Assembly (NCBI GenBank): GCA_964493075.1
Contig: CAZBNU010000053.1
Span: 1 to 21,783, forward strand
Reading direction: 5' to 3'
Length of the DNA stretch: 21,783 nucleotides
DNA from: SLFT01 sp964493075
Lineage (GTDB): Bacteria; Hydrogenedentota; Hydrogenedentia; Hydrogenedentales; CAITNO01
The notes beneath the pieces are model-generated. The model worked only from the letters and a program-made list of their open reading frames with translations, did not search any database and was not told the DNA's origin. The position numbers and the translations under genes were made by a program. Of the stretch, positions 15,601-21,783 are shown piece by piece. Position 1 is the stretch's first letter, and every line of letters begins with the position of its first letter.

Positions 15601-16747
15601 TTAAGAGATGGATGATGAAAGGCTCAAATAATTCCAGCGCCATCCGTTTTGGCAGACCACACTGGTGTAGTTTGAGTTCCGGACCCACTACAATAACGGA
15701 ACGCCCGGAATAGTCCACGCGCTTGCCCAGCAGGTTCTGGCGGAAACGTCCCTGTTTTCCTTTCAACATATCGCTGAGAGATTTGAGGGGGCGATTACCG
15801 CTGCTTCCGAGGACAGTACGACCATGACGTCCGTTATCAAAAAGCGCGTCAACGGCTTCCTGCAACATGCGTTTTTCATTGCGGAGGATTACTTCCGGTG
15901 CACGCAGTTCGAGAAGGCGGCGCAGGCGATTATTTCTGTTAATTACTCTCCGATAGAGGTCATTTAAATCACTGGTGGCATAGCGTCCGCCATCAAGTGG
16001 TACCAGCGGCCGTAAATCCGGCGGTATAACAGGAATTACATTAAGAACCATCCATGTGGGATTATTTCCGGACTTGCGCAGGGACTCTACAATTTTGAGA
16101 CGTTTCAGCGACTTTGTACGCACCTGCTGTGATGTGGCTGTGGCAAACTGTGTGTGCAATTCAGCGCTGAGCGCATCAAGGTCTATTTCATCAAGCAGGA
16201 TTTTTACGGCTTCGGCACCCATCAGCGCAGTAAAGCGGTCTGCGCCGTATTTAGCACGTTGCTCCTGGTATTCATCCTCAGTGAGAATGGCTTTCTTTTC
16301 GAGGTCCGTATCGCCCGGGTCTACTACAATGAAATTCTCAAAATAGATGATGCGTTCAAGTGCCCGAATCGAAAGGTCCAGAAGGTTGCCAATCACGCTG
16401 GGAGTATTCTTAAAAAACCAAATATGCGTGACCGGTACCGCGAGTTTGATGCATCCCATCCGTTCCCGTCGTACTTTTGATTCAGTGATTTCCACACCGC
16501 AACGGTCGCATGTGATGCCTCTGTGCTTCACTTTTTTGTATTTGCCGCAGCCGCATTCCCAGTCTTTTACAGGACCGAAAATGCGTTCACAGAACAGGCC
16601 GTCTTTTTCCGGCTTGAACGTTCGGTAATTGATCGTTTCGGGCTTTTTGACTTCGCCCTTGGACCATTTCATAATTTCCTCAGGCGATGCAAGCCGTATT
16701 TGAATGGCATTGAAGAAATCGCCGGTTGTGGGGGTATATTTGGCCAA
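12620..16747 (-). CDS. rpoC: DNA-directed RNA polymerase subunit beta'
   Basis: At 1375 residues it is close to E. coli beta' (1407). The N-terminal zinc site (C65, C67, C80, C83) and the catalytic NADFDGD loop (455-461, with magnesium-binding D457, D459 and D461) are intact. The second zinc site comprises the cysteine of EEDDCG and those of LTCQSKKGICARCYG near residue 876-886, and is followed by the bridge-helix/trigger-loop GEPGTQLTMRTFH region. A long beta-rich insertion follows (about 940-1130), like the lineage-specific insertion of Gram-negative enzymes. The start codon is TTG: MAKYTP is preceded by GGAGG, 8 bases away, inside the end of rpoB, with only 3 bases between the genes. The acidic C-terminal tail is rich in Glu and Asp. 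It forms the polymerase active centre together with the rpoB product. Confidence 0.98.
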   Translation of the reverse strand: MAKYTPTTGDFFNAIQIRLASPEEIMKWSKGEVKKPETINYRTFKPEKDGLFCERIFGPVKDWECGCGKYKKVKHRGITCDRCGVEITESKVRRERMGCIKLAVPVTHIWFFKNTPSVIGNLLDLSIRALERIIYFENFIVVDPGDTDLEKKAILTEDEYQEQRAKYGADRFTALMGAEAVKILLDEIDLDALSAELHTQFATATSQQVRTKSLKRLKIVESLRKSGNNPTWMVLNVIPVIPPDLRPLVPLDGGRYATSDLNDLYRRVINRNNRLRRLLELRAPEVILRNEKRMLQEAVDALFDNGRHGRTVLGSSGNRPLKSLSDMLKGKQGRFRQNLLGKRVDYSGRSVIVVGPELKLHQCGLPKRMALELFEPFIIHLLKERGHATTIKAAKRNIAQGKEEVWDILEDVIRDHPVMLNRAPTLHRLGIQAFQPVLIEGNAIRLHPLVCRAFNADFDGDQMAVHVPLFPAAQLEAHLLMMSSSNVFAPSNGLPIVTPSQDIVLGIGWMSKLRKGVKGEWQEAWSGKRGEILKPGRVFATPEEVTLAHNAGVVAIHAHIKLRFDGEIIDTTVGRVLLAEELAPEVNILDVNQQHDQTTLGNVIAACYTRWGHHKTVKLLDKMKRVGFKYATLSGISIALEDMVIPAEKKGLIAEAEAKVQKVDDMYRNGLITEGERRHIIVDQWTTTSDLVTEAMVKSMVANEQGFTGIHLMYESKARGSKSQIRQLAGMRGLLAKPSGDIIESPITSNFREGLTVVEYFISSHGARKGLADTALKTADAGYLTRRLVDVSQDVTIEEDDCGTMDGIWMEPLVEGAEVIAPLNERIVGRYVLDDLYIPGEEGPVVEADCEITEEIARKIEDAGLPGVTVRSVLTCQSKKGICARCYGRNLATGKLVEMGEAVGIIAAQSIGEPGTQLTMRTFHIGGAASRQVESPDIKSNEAGTVEFRNVRTAKNREGLIVAVNRGGEIGIMNEDGKELQRVALAPGCHLRCDDGKTVEKGQILFHRDPYNVNIVAEKSGTIRLEGMVQGVTVRKEKNSETGQEEIVVTEHKHDLHPQITILGDNGDVLAFTTISADTHVLVTDGDKVLAGDLLAKTPRQFQKNKDITGGLPRVAELFEARQPKQPAIISHIDGIVELESTTKGNRKLKVTPPVGKEQVYSIPPGKHLNFHTGDRIYAGQRITDGSVILQDILEVQGEDALRRYLLDEVQQVYRLQGVRTNDKHIEIIIRQMLRKVRIKADPGDTPFLAHEEVEKIRFTEVNEETQRGDGRPAEAEPVLQGITKAALSTDSFVAAASFQQTTRVLTDAAIGGKIDYLEGLKENVIIGHLIPAGTGSPHYQSSRPRLPQDDLEEHLEIGGSEEEQEIEILEEDQG

Positions 16748-16750
16748 GGT

Positions 16751-19700
16751 TTAGTCCTCCGTTGTATCGTCATCGGCATCAGAAGCCGATTCAGCTTTTA
16801 CTAATTTGATCACATCAAGACACAGGCTTTGCATTTCGCGAACGAGCACATTGAACGATTCCGGTGTTCCCGGATCAACCTCGTGATCGCCCTTTACAAT
16901 TGCTTCATAGGATTTGGTGCGTCCCTGAATATCGTCTGACTTAATGGTCAGCAATTCCTGAAGGGTGTATGCTGCACCGTATGCCTGTAATGCCCACACT
17001 TCCATTTCGCCGAAACGCTGGCCGCCAAACTGTGCTTTTCCGCCGAGCGGCTGCTGGGTCACAAGGGAATAGGGGCCAATGGCGCGTGCGTGAATCTTGT
17101 CGTCTACCAGATGGTTCAGTTTTAATATGTAAATCTGACCAACCGTGGTTTCCTGATACAGTTCCAGTCCGGTGCGTCCATCGCGGAGGCGTACCTTGCC
17201 GTTGGGCGGCAAACCCGCCTGACGCATCATATCCTGGATTTTATCTTCCGTGGCGCCATTAAAGACAGGCGATGAAACGCGCATGCCAAGTGTTTTGAGC
17301 GCCCAGCCAAGTTGGGTCTCGAGAATCTGGCCTACATTCATGCGTGAAGGAACGCCAAGGGGATTGAGCACAATCTGCAGTGGGGTGCCGTCGGGCAGGA
17401 AGGGCATATCTTCAACCGGAACAATACGTGCGACAACACCCTTGTTTCCGTGTCGTCCGGCCATTTTATCGCCAACGGACATGCGGCGTTTGGTGGCCAC
17501 ATATACCTTGACTGATTTGTTGACGCCAGGCGATAGGTCGTCACCCTTTTTCAGTCTCTCGATTTGCGCATCGCGAACGGCGATGAGTTTGGCTTCTTCC
17601 ATTGCTGCCAGGTTGACCAAGCGAGAGACTTTTTGCTGCACTTTTTTTTCTTCTATCTTGAGACGTGCAAGCATGGAATACTCCACGGTATTCAACTGCT
17701 TGGCGCGGATTTTCTTGCCTTTTTCAAAGACAAGTTCATCGGACTTGAAGTCGTACACGTCCTCAATAATCTTCAAGCCGACAGTATCGTCACGGACAAG
17801 TTCCTCAAAGGTCTGGCGTATCCCCTGAATGCGTTGTTCGTACTGTCGCTCAATGGCCTCCACTTCTTTTTTAACGGCTTTCTTGGTCTGCGCGTCAAGA
17901 CCTTTATCGCGGCGGCTGCACACTTTCACATCCACCACAACACCTGCAGAACCAGGCTTGACATATAGGGAAGCATCGCGAACGTCTTCGGCTTTGTCGC
18001 CGAAAATAGCGCGTAATAGTTTTTCCTCAGGCGCGAGTTCTGTTTCACCTTTCGGCGTGACCTTGCCGACCAGAATGTCTCCTGGGGTCACTTTTGCGCC
18101 TACTTTTACGATGCCGGTATCATCAAGATTGCGTAGGGCGTCTTCACTCACATTCGGTATGTCGCGTGTGATATCTTCGGGGCCGAGTTTGGTATCCCGT
18201 GATTCCATTTCATGGACATCAATGTGGATTGATGTGAACACGTCGTTAATGATGAGTTCTTCACTCAGTACAATGGCGTCTTCGAAGTTGTATCCATCCC
18301 AGGGCATGAAACCGACCAGAATGTTGCGGCCAAGGGCCAGTTCACCATTGTCCACGGCAGGACCATCGGCAATAATATCGCCAGCGTGCACTTTATCGCC
18401 TTTGCGCACGATGGGCCGCTGGTTGATGCAGGTGTTTTGATTGGACCGCGAATATTTCTTGAGCGGGTACACATCTTCTTCGGCACGGAAAGGATTGTCG
18501 CCTTTCTTTACCTTGGCGCGGATACGGATAATTTCGCTGTCGGCATATTCAACATCGCCATCGCGTAATGCCCTGGCGACGGTGCCTGAATTCTGGGCGG
18601 TAACATGTTCCAAGCCGGTTCCTACAAGGGGCGCCTCTGTACGCAGCAGCGGAACAGCCTGACGTTGCATGTTGGAACCCATCAGAGCGCGGTTGGCATC
18701 GTCATGCTCCAAAAATGGAATCAGGGCGGCTGCAACACTTACCAGCTGTTTGGTGGAAATGTCCATGTAATCCACTTCTGTTGGCGGCACCCTCGGGAAA
18801 TCGTCTTGACGGCGGCAAAACACGAGATTGCGCACGAACCGACCTTTTTCATCGATTGGTGCGTTTGCCTGTGCAATGGTGTAATTGTCTTCGTCATAGG
18901 CGGATAACATTTCAATCTGGTCATTCATCACGCGGCCATTTTCAACCTTGCGATAGGGGGTTTCAAGAAATCCGAAATCGTTGATGCGTGCGAAGGTTGC
19001 CAGAGATGCCATAAGACCGATGTTGGGGCCTTCAGGCGTTTCAATGGGGCAGATACGTCCGTAATGAGTAGGGTGTACATCTCGCACTTCAAACCCGGCC
19101 CGTTCGCGGCTGAGACCACCGGGTCCCAGCGCGCTCAAACGGCGCTTGTGGGTCAACTCCGCCAGCGGATTAATCTGGTCCATGAAGTGAGATAGTTGGC
19201 TGCGGCCAAAGAAGTCTTTGATTACAGCATTGACAGGCTTGGGGTTCACAAGATTTTGTGGTGTTAGATTTTCTTCATCCTGGTAGTTCATTCGTTCGCG
19301 AACGGTGCGTTCCATGCGAACGAGTCCCATGCGCACCTGATTGGAGAGCAACTCGCCTATGGATCGTACACGCCGATTGCCAAGATGGTCAATGTCATCA
19401 AGCACCCCTTCCCCATTACGTAACTTGGAAAGGTATTGCATGGTGCTGACCACATCTTCTACAGTGAGGGTTTTGTTGTTCTGGTCAATCTGCAACCCTA
19501 ATTTTCGGTTGATTTTGTATCGGCCTACGGCGGCAAAATCGTAGCGGGAAGGGTCAGAAAACATGCGCTGGAAAAAAGTGCGGCAGGTGGCCGGTGTGGC
19601 AGGATCGCCTGGACGGCTTCGCGAGTAAAATTCGCGCAAAGCATCTTCTTCTGTATTGCACTCGTCCTGATGCAGGGTGTACAAAATAGAGGGATCACTT

Positions 19701-20599
19701 ACAACTTCCTGTTCGGAAATGATAAGGAAGGCATTTACATGGGCGGCCATAATGCGATTTATCTTGTTAACATCGAGTTCTTCGCCCGCATCTGCAAGCA
19801 CTTCTCCCGTTTCGGAATCTATAATATCCTCGGCAACATATCGCCCCGTCAACGCTTCGGGTTCTACAACACGATCATCTACTTTGATGCGCGTTCTACC
19901 CAACGTAACGGTTTCGAAAGTATAAAAGAGTTTGATGATTTCTTCGGGCTCAATGATACCGAAGGCTTTCAAGAATACGGTGGCCAGCAGTTTGCTGCGA
20001 CGGTCCACCATCACCCAGAGGTGATCGTTCAAATCATATTCAAATTCGAGCCACGCGCCGCGATAAGGAATGATGCGGGCATTGAGCAGCGTCTTGCCGT
20101 TCTGGTGCTGTTTGCGCTCGAAGGAAACGCCTGGGGACTTGTGCATCTGGCTGACCACGACACGTTCCGCGCCGTTTATGATGAAGGTGCCCGTAGGGGT
20201 CATTATGGGCAGTTCACCTAGAAATACTTCCTGCTCCACCATCATCTTTTCACGGCGTTCGCCACTGTTGCCCACTTCTTCCAGACGAACGAGACGCAAC
20301 AGTGCTTTCAGGGAAGCTGCATAGGTCATCGCCCGATCCTGGCACTCCTGGATCGTGTATTTGGGCGGTGCAAGGGAATAGTTAACGTATTCCAACCGAG
20401 TCATTCCGTTTGGCGACTCTATGGGAAAGAGTTCCTGAAATACCTGTTGCAAACCCTGAGGTTTGCGTTCATCCGGCGGGGTCTCCCATTGCAGAAAATC
20501 AGCAAACGATTTGGTCTGAATTTCAATGAGATCGGGCAATTCCAGCATGTCAGGGATAGTACCCAAGGACACACGTTCCTCACGGGGGGCTACAGCCAT
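16751..20599 (-). CDS. rpoB: DNA-directed RNA polymerase subunit beta
   Basis: The 1282-residue protein is somewhat shorter than E. coli beta (1342). Conserved blocks include the rifampicin-pocket region (about 468-500, FMDQINPLAELTHKRR then SALGPGGLSRERAGFEV), ICPIETPEGPNIGLM, WDGYNFEDAIVLSEE near 765, and GDKMAGRHGNKGVVARI near 1045. The residue equivalent to E. coli Q513 is histidine (H471, codon CAC) and N518 is isoleucine (I476), whereas D516, H526 and S531 equivalents are retained. The start ATG has AAGGAG 9 bases upstream. Unlike most bacteria, no rplL/rplJ gene precedes it; the upstream neighbour is divergent. It heads a gene row rpoB-rpoC-surA-like-membrane protein-eno-ftsB. Confidence 0.98.
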   Translation of the reverse strand: MAVAPREERVSLGTIPDMLELPDLIEIQTKSFADFLQWETPPDERKPQGLQQVFQELFPIESPNGMTRLEYVNYSLAPPKYTIQECQDRAMTYAASLKALLRLVRLEEVGNSGERREKMMVEQEVFLGELPIMTPTGTFIINGAERVVVSQMHKSPGVSFERKQHQNGKTLLNARIIPYRGAWLEFEYDLNDHLWVMVDRRSKLLATVFLKAFGIIEPEEIIKLFYTFETVTLGRTRIKVDDRVVEPEALTGRYVAEDIIDSETGEVLADAGEELDVNKINRIMAAHVNAFLIISEQEVVSDPSILYTLHQDECNTEEDALREFYSRSRPGDPATPATCRTFFQRMFSDPSRYDFAAVGRYKINRKLGLQIDQNNKTLTVEDVVSTMQYLSKLRNGEGVLDDIDHLGNRRVRSIGELLSNQVRMGLVRMERTVRERMNYQDEENLTPQNLVNPKPVNAVIKDFFGRSQLSHFMDQINPLAELTHKRRLSALGPGGLSRERAGFEVRDVHPTHYGRICPIETPEGPNIGLMASLATFARINDFGFLETPYRKVENGRVMNDQIEMLSAYDEDNYTIAQANAPIDEKGRFVRNLVFCRRQDDFPRVPPTEVDYMDISTKQLVSVAAALIPFLEHDDANRALMGSNMQRQAVPLLRTEAPLVGTGLEHVTAQNSGTVARALRDGDVEYADSEIIRIRAKVKKGDNPFRAEEDVYPLKKYSRSNQNTCINQRPIVRKGDKVHAGDIIADGPAVDNGELALGRNILVGFMPWDGYNFEDAIVLSEELIINDVFTSIHIDVHEMESRDTKLGPEDITRDIPNVSEDALRNLDDTGIVKVGAKVTPGDILVGKVTPKGETELAPEEKLLRAIFGDKAEDVRDASLYVKPGSAGVVVDVKVCSRRDKGLDAQTKKAVKKEVEAIERQYEQRIQGIRQTFEELVRDDTVGLKIIEDVYDFKSDELVFEKGKKIRAKQLNTVEYSMLARLKIEEKKVQQKVSRLVNLAAMEEAKLIAVRDAQIERLKKGDDLSPGVNKSVKVYVATKRRMSVGDKMAGRHGNKGVVARIVPVEDMPFLPDGTPLQIVLNPLGVPSRMNVGQILETQLGWALKTLGMRVSSPVFNGATEDKIQDMMRQAGLPPNGKVRLRDGRTGLELYQETTVGQIYILKLNHLVDDKIHARAIGPYSLVTQQPLGGKAQFGGQRFGEMEVWALQAYGAAYTLQELLTIKSDDIQGRTKSYEAIVKGDHEVDPGTPESFNVLVREMQSLCLDVIKLVKAESASDADDDTTED
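16756..16760 (-). promoter_or_regulatory. Shine-Dalgarno sequence supporting the TTG start of rpoC
   Basis: GGAGG on the minus strand ends 8 bases before TTG at 16747 and lies in the last codons of rpoB. No ATG or GTG fits the conserved N-terminus better, so the TTG is the likely true start, translationally coupled to rpoB. Confidence 0.75.
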
Positions 20600-20641
20600 C
20601 TACTGTACTCCTTACTGATTGGTTTTGAAACGATAAAACGT

Positions 20642-20665
20642 ACGGTTTTTGCGGGTTAAAACCGT
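20642..20665 (-). other. 8-bp hairpin in the rpoB leader
   Basis: ACGGTTTT (20642-20649) and AAAACCGT (20658-20665) are perfect inverted repeats with an 8-base loop. They lie about 43-66 bases before the rpoB ATG and upstream of its ribosome-binding site. A short TTTTAT tract follows 3 bases after the stem on the minus strand, which is too weak to call a terminator. Confidence 0.5.
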
Positions 20666-20736
20666 CGGCGTTGTTTGGACACACTTCACCTGTGGCATAT
20701 TTTCGCGCTATAGTAACAAAAATCGTGCCTGAAATC

Positions 20737-20775
20737 AAAAAATACTCCCTTAACATTAACTAAAGGGAAAGTATT
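20737..20775 (-). terminator. U-tailed terminator-like hairpin in the rpoB leader (possible attenuator)
   Basis: On the minus strand the 5' arm AATAC-TT-TCCCTT pairs with AAGGGA-GTATT: 6 pairs, a 2-base bulge, then 5 pairs around an 11-base loop. The 3' arm runs into six T (20742-20737). No minus-strand gene lies upstream in this window, so if it is transcribed it precedes rpoB. A TACAAT at 20773-20778 overlaps the 5' arm; if that is the real -10, the hairpin would not be transcribed. Confidence 0.45.
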
Positions 20776-20797
20776 GTACGCTATAGCGCTAATGTTA
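20751..20797 (-). other. Inverted repeat competing with the terminator-like hairpin
   Basis: TAACATTA (20751-20758) and TAATGTTA (20790-20797) are perfect 8-bp inverted repeats. The 31-base interval contains the palindrome CGCTATAGCG (20779-20788) and the 5' arm of the terminator-like hairpin, while its own 3' arm covers that hairpin's loop. The two structures cannot form as simple nested hairpins at the same time, the arrangement expected of an antiterminator. Confidence 0.4.
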
Positions 20798-20831
20798 TGG
20801 CGTAATAAATCGTTTTTTATTTTTGCATTAG

Positions 20832-20853
20832 CACTTGACGCTTTGTTCAAGTG
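20832..20853. promoter_or_regulatory. Operator-like inverted repeat in the divergent region
   Basis: CACTTGA (20832-20838) and TCAAGTG (20847-20853) form a perfect 7-bp dyad with an 8-base spacer. It includes TTGACG on the plus strand and TTGAAC on the minus strand, both resembling -35 boxes. The size and symmetry fit a dimeric helix-turn-helix regulator, but no regulator gene is in the window. Confidence 0.35.
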
Positions 20854-20957
20854 AAGGTTGATTGGAGGCCGGTATTTTCATGTATAGTAGGTATAAAGGT
20901 TGTCACAGTGATTTGGACAATGCACTTATATATACCAAACAAGATAGGAATTGTTTC

Positions 20958-21725
20958 ATGTCTCTCAATGCTTTGGCAATTGGCGCGCATCCTGATGATA
21001 TTGAGTTTATGATGGCAGGAACTTTGTTGATGCTTGCCAAGGCAGGATATAGTCCGCATGTTTTTGTTGTGGCTTCGGGAAGTTGTGGAAGCGCCACCGA
21101 TGATCATGATACTGTTGTACGAACCAGACTTGCTGAGGCACAGGCTGCCGCCGAAGCGTTGGGGGCGCAGTTTTACTGTCCCATAACCGATGACCTGGAA
21201 GTATTGTATACGTTGCCGCTGCTGCGGAAAGTGGCGTCAGTGATACGTCAGGCGAAACCGGACATCATTCTCACCCACTCGCCTGATGAATACATGGAAG
21301 ACCACAGCAATACGTGTCGCCTCGCTGTAACGGCGGCGTTTTCTCGTGGAATGCGGAATTTTGTTACTGACCCGGACCTGCCGCCTATTTCCGGGAATCT
21401 AACCCTGTACCATGCGCTTCCCTATGGACTTTGCGACCCCTTCGGCGAACCCGTAAACCCCGGTATGTATGTGAACATCACCGATGTGCTGGAACAAAAA
21501 CGTACTGCACTCGCCTGTCACGAAAGCCAGAAGGCGTGGCTGGATGAGAGCCAGGGGTTGGACAGTTATTTGCAGGCGATGGAGGACATGAGCCGCGAAG
21601 TTGGCGAATGGAGTGAAAGATTCCAATATGCCGAAGGTTGGCGCAGGCATTCGCACCTCGGCTTTTGCGCAGCGGACAGCGACCCGATTAAGGATGCTCT
21701 TGGCGCAAACAGTATAACCGCCTGA
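20958..21725 (+). CDS. PIG-L (LmbE-like) family zinc-dependent deacetylase
   Basis: The 255-residue protein carries the zinc-binding AHPDD motif at 10-14 (H11, D14 as metal ligands and D13 as likely general base) and the distal ligand H116 in HSPDEYMEDHSNTCR. Family members remove acetyl groups from N-acetylglucosamine conjugates, for example in bacillithiol or mycothiol synthesis, glycolipid synthesis or antibiotic maturation. The substrate here is unknown. The ATG at 20958 is preferred: the motif begins at once and AGGAA lies 7 bases upstream. The open frame extends back to 20862 through sequence without family similarity. The gene diverges from rpoB and is followed 22 bases later by a likely further gene. 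Confidence 0.88.
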   Translation: MSLNALAIGAHPDDIEFMMAGTLLMLAKAGYSPHVFVVASGSCGSATDDHDTVVRTRLAEAQAAAEALGAQFYCPITDDLEVLYTLPLLRKVASVIRQAKPDIILTHSPDEYMEDHSNTCRLAVTAAFSRGMRNFVTDPDLPPISGNLTLYHALPYGLCDPFGEPVNPGMYVNITDVLEQKRTALACHESQKAWLDESQGLDSYLQAMEDMSREVGEWSERFQYAEGWRRHSHLGFCAADSDPIKDALGANSITA

Positions 21726-21747
21726 CTGCCATATCAGAAGGGAAATC

Positions 21748-21783
21748 TTGGATGAAGTGGCGCATGCGGTGCAGTTATCACAA
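21748..21783 (+). CDS. Probable start of a further gene, cut by the window edge
   Basis: A TTG at 21748 is preceded by AAGGG 5 bases away, 22 bases after the PIG-L stop, and the frame stays open for 12 codons (DEVAHAVQLSQ) to the edge. An ATG at 21752 in another frame (KWRMRCSYH) is the alternative and has 9-base spacing. The TTG frame looks more protein-like, but too little is present to name a product. Confidence 0.35.
   Translation, partial: MDEVAHAVQLSQ

Larger units (their letters stand above)
20600..20957. promoter_or_regulatory. Divergent intergenic region between rpoB and PIG-L gene
   Basis: These 358 bases contain no convincing gene. They must hold the promoter(s) for rpoB (minus) and for the PIG-L gene (plus). 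I see several inverted repeats, listed separately, and AT-rich tracts near 20805-20825. TATAAT-like hexamers occur (TACAAT on the minus strand at 20773-20778, TATAGT on the plus strand at 20883-20888), but none has a good -35 partner at 16-18 bases, so no promoter is called. Confidence 0.6.

Noticed and set aside
12816..20221. Many plus-strand open frames inside rpoC and rpoB (up to about 200 codons)
   Set aside because: All are antisense to well-conserved polymerase genes and read as unstructured shadow translations.
20862..20957. Longer N-terminus for the PIG-L protein (TTG at 20862 or ATG at 20880)
   Set aside because: The added residues have no family similarity, the AHPDD motif is normally near the N-terminus, and a good ribosome-binding site precedes the ATG at 20958.
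1..21783. tRNA, rRNA, CRISPR arrays, insertion sequences, integrases, riboswitches
   Set aside because: No repeat array, transposase-like protein, or recognisable RNA gene was seen; the window is nearly filled by conserved protein genes.

Overview
The window looks like a housekeeping-rich stretch of a Gram-negative bacterial chromosome of roughly balanced base composition. The outer-membrane side of the biology is suggested by a SurA-type periplasmic peptidyl-prolyl isomerase, and the RNA polymerase beta' subunit carries a long insertion between its second zinc site and its C-terminal part, as in proteobacterial-type enzymes. Several proteins (a short CxC...CxxC zinc ribbon fused to coiled coils and membrane helices, a MauE/DoxX-thioredoxin fusion, and an ABC-2 transporter with a TPR membrane protein) remind me of Planctomycetes/Verrucomicrobia/Lentisphaerae or Candidatus Hydrogenedentes genomes. 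That placement is an impression only; no marker here proves it.

Left end, + strand (1-1802): the 3' end of a PlsC-like lysophospholipid acyltransferase, then a two-gene ABC system, fetA-fetB, joined by an ATGA overlap. It ends 5 bases before a convergent minus-strand unit.

Minus-strand accessory block (1808-8654), in transcription order: a 759-residue zinc-ribbon/coiled-coil/five-helix membrane protein, a MauE/DoxX-thioredoxin-like fusion, and a tight three-gene unit of ABC-2 ATPase, ABC-2 permease and a membrane-anchored TPR protein.

Minus-strand core block (8903-20599), in transcription order: rpoB, rpoC, a SurA-like chaperone/isomerase, a polytopic membrane protein, eno (enolase) and an FtsB/DivIC-like division protein. 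Gaps between genes are 3 to 84 bases, so this can be one long operon. The rplKAJL ribosomal genes that usually precede rpoB are absent. Instead a divergent PIG-L deacetylase gene lies upstream.

The 358-base divergent region 20600-20957 is the largest non-coding stretch. It holds an operator-like inverted repeat, and a pair of mutually exclusive inverted repeats in the rpoB leader that resemble an antiterminator and a U-tailed terminator. A further hairpin lies close to the rpoB start. At the right end the PIG-L gene is followed by the probable first codons of another + strand gene.

Most notable points: the leader architecture of rpoB, the natural histidine at the RpoB position equivalent to E. 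coli Q513 in the rifampicin pocket, the unusual operon context of rpoBC, and two composite membrane proteins without a clear assigned function. I found no tRNA, rRNA, CRISPR array, insertion sequence or phage gene.
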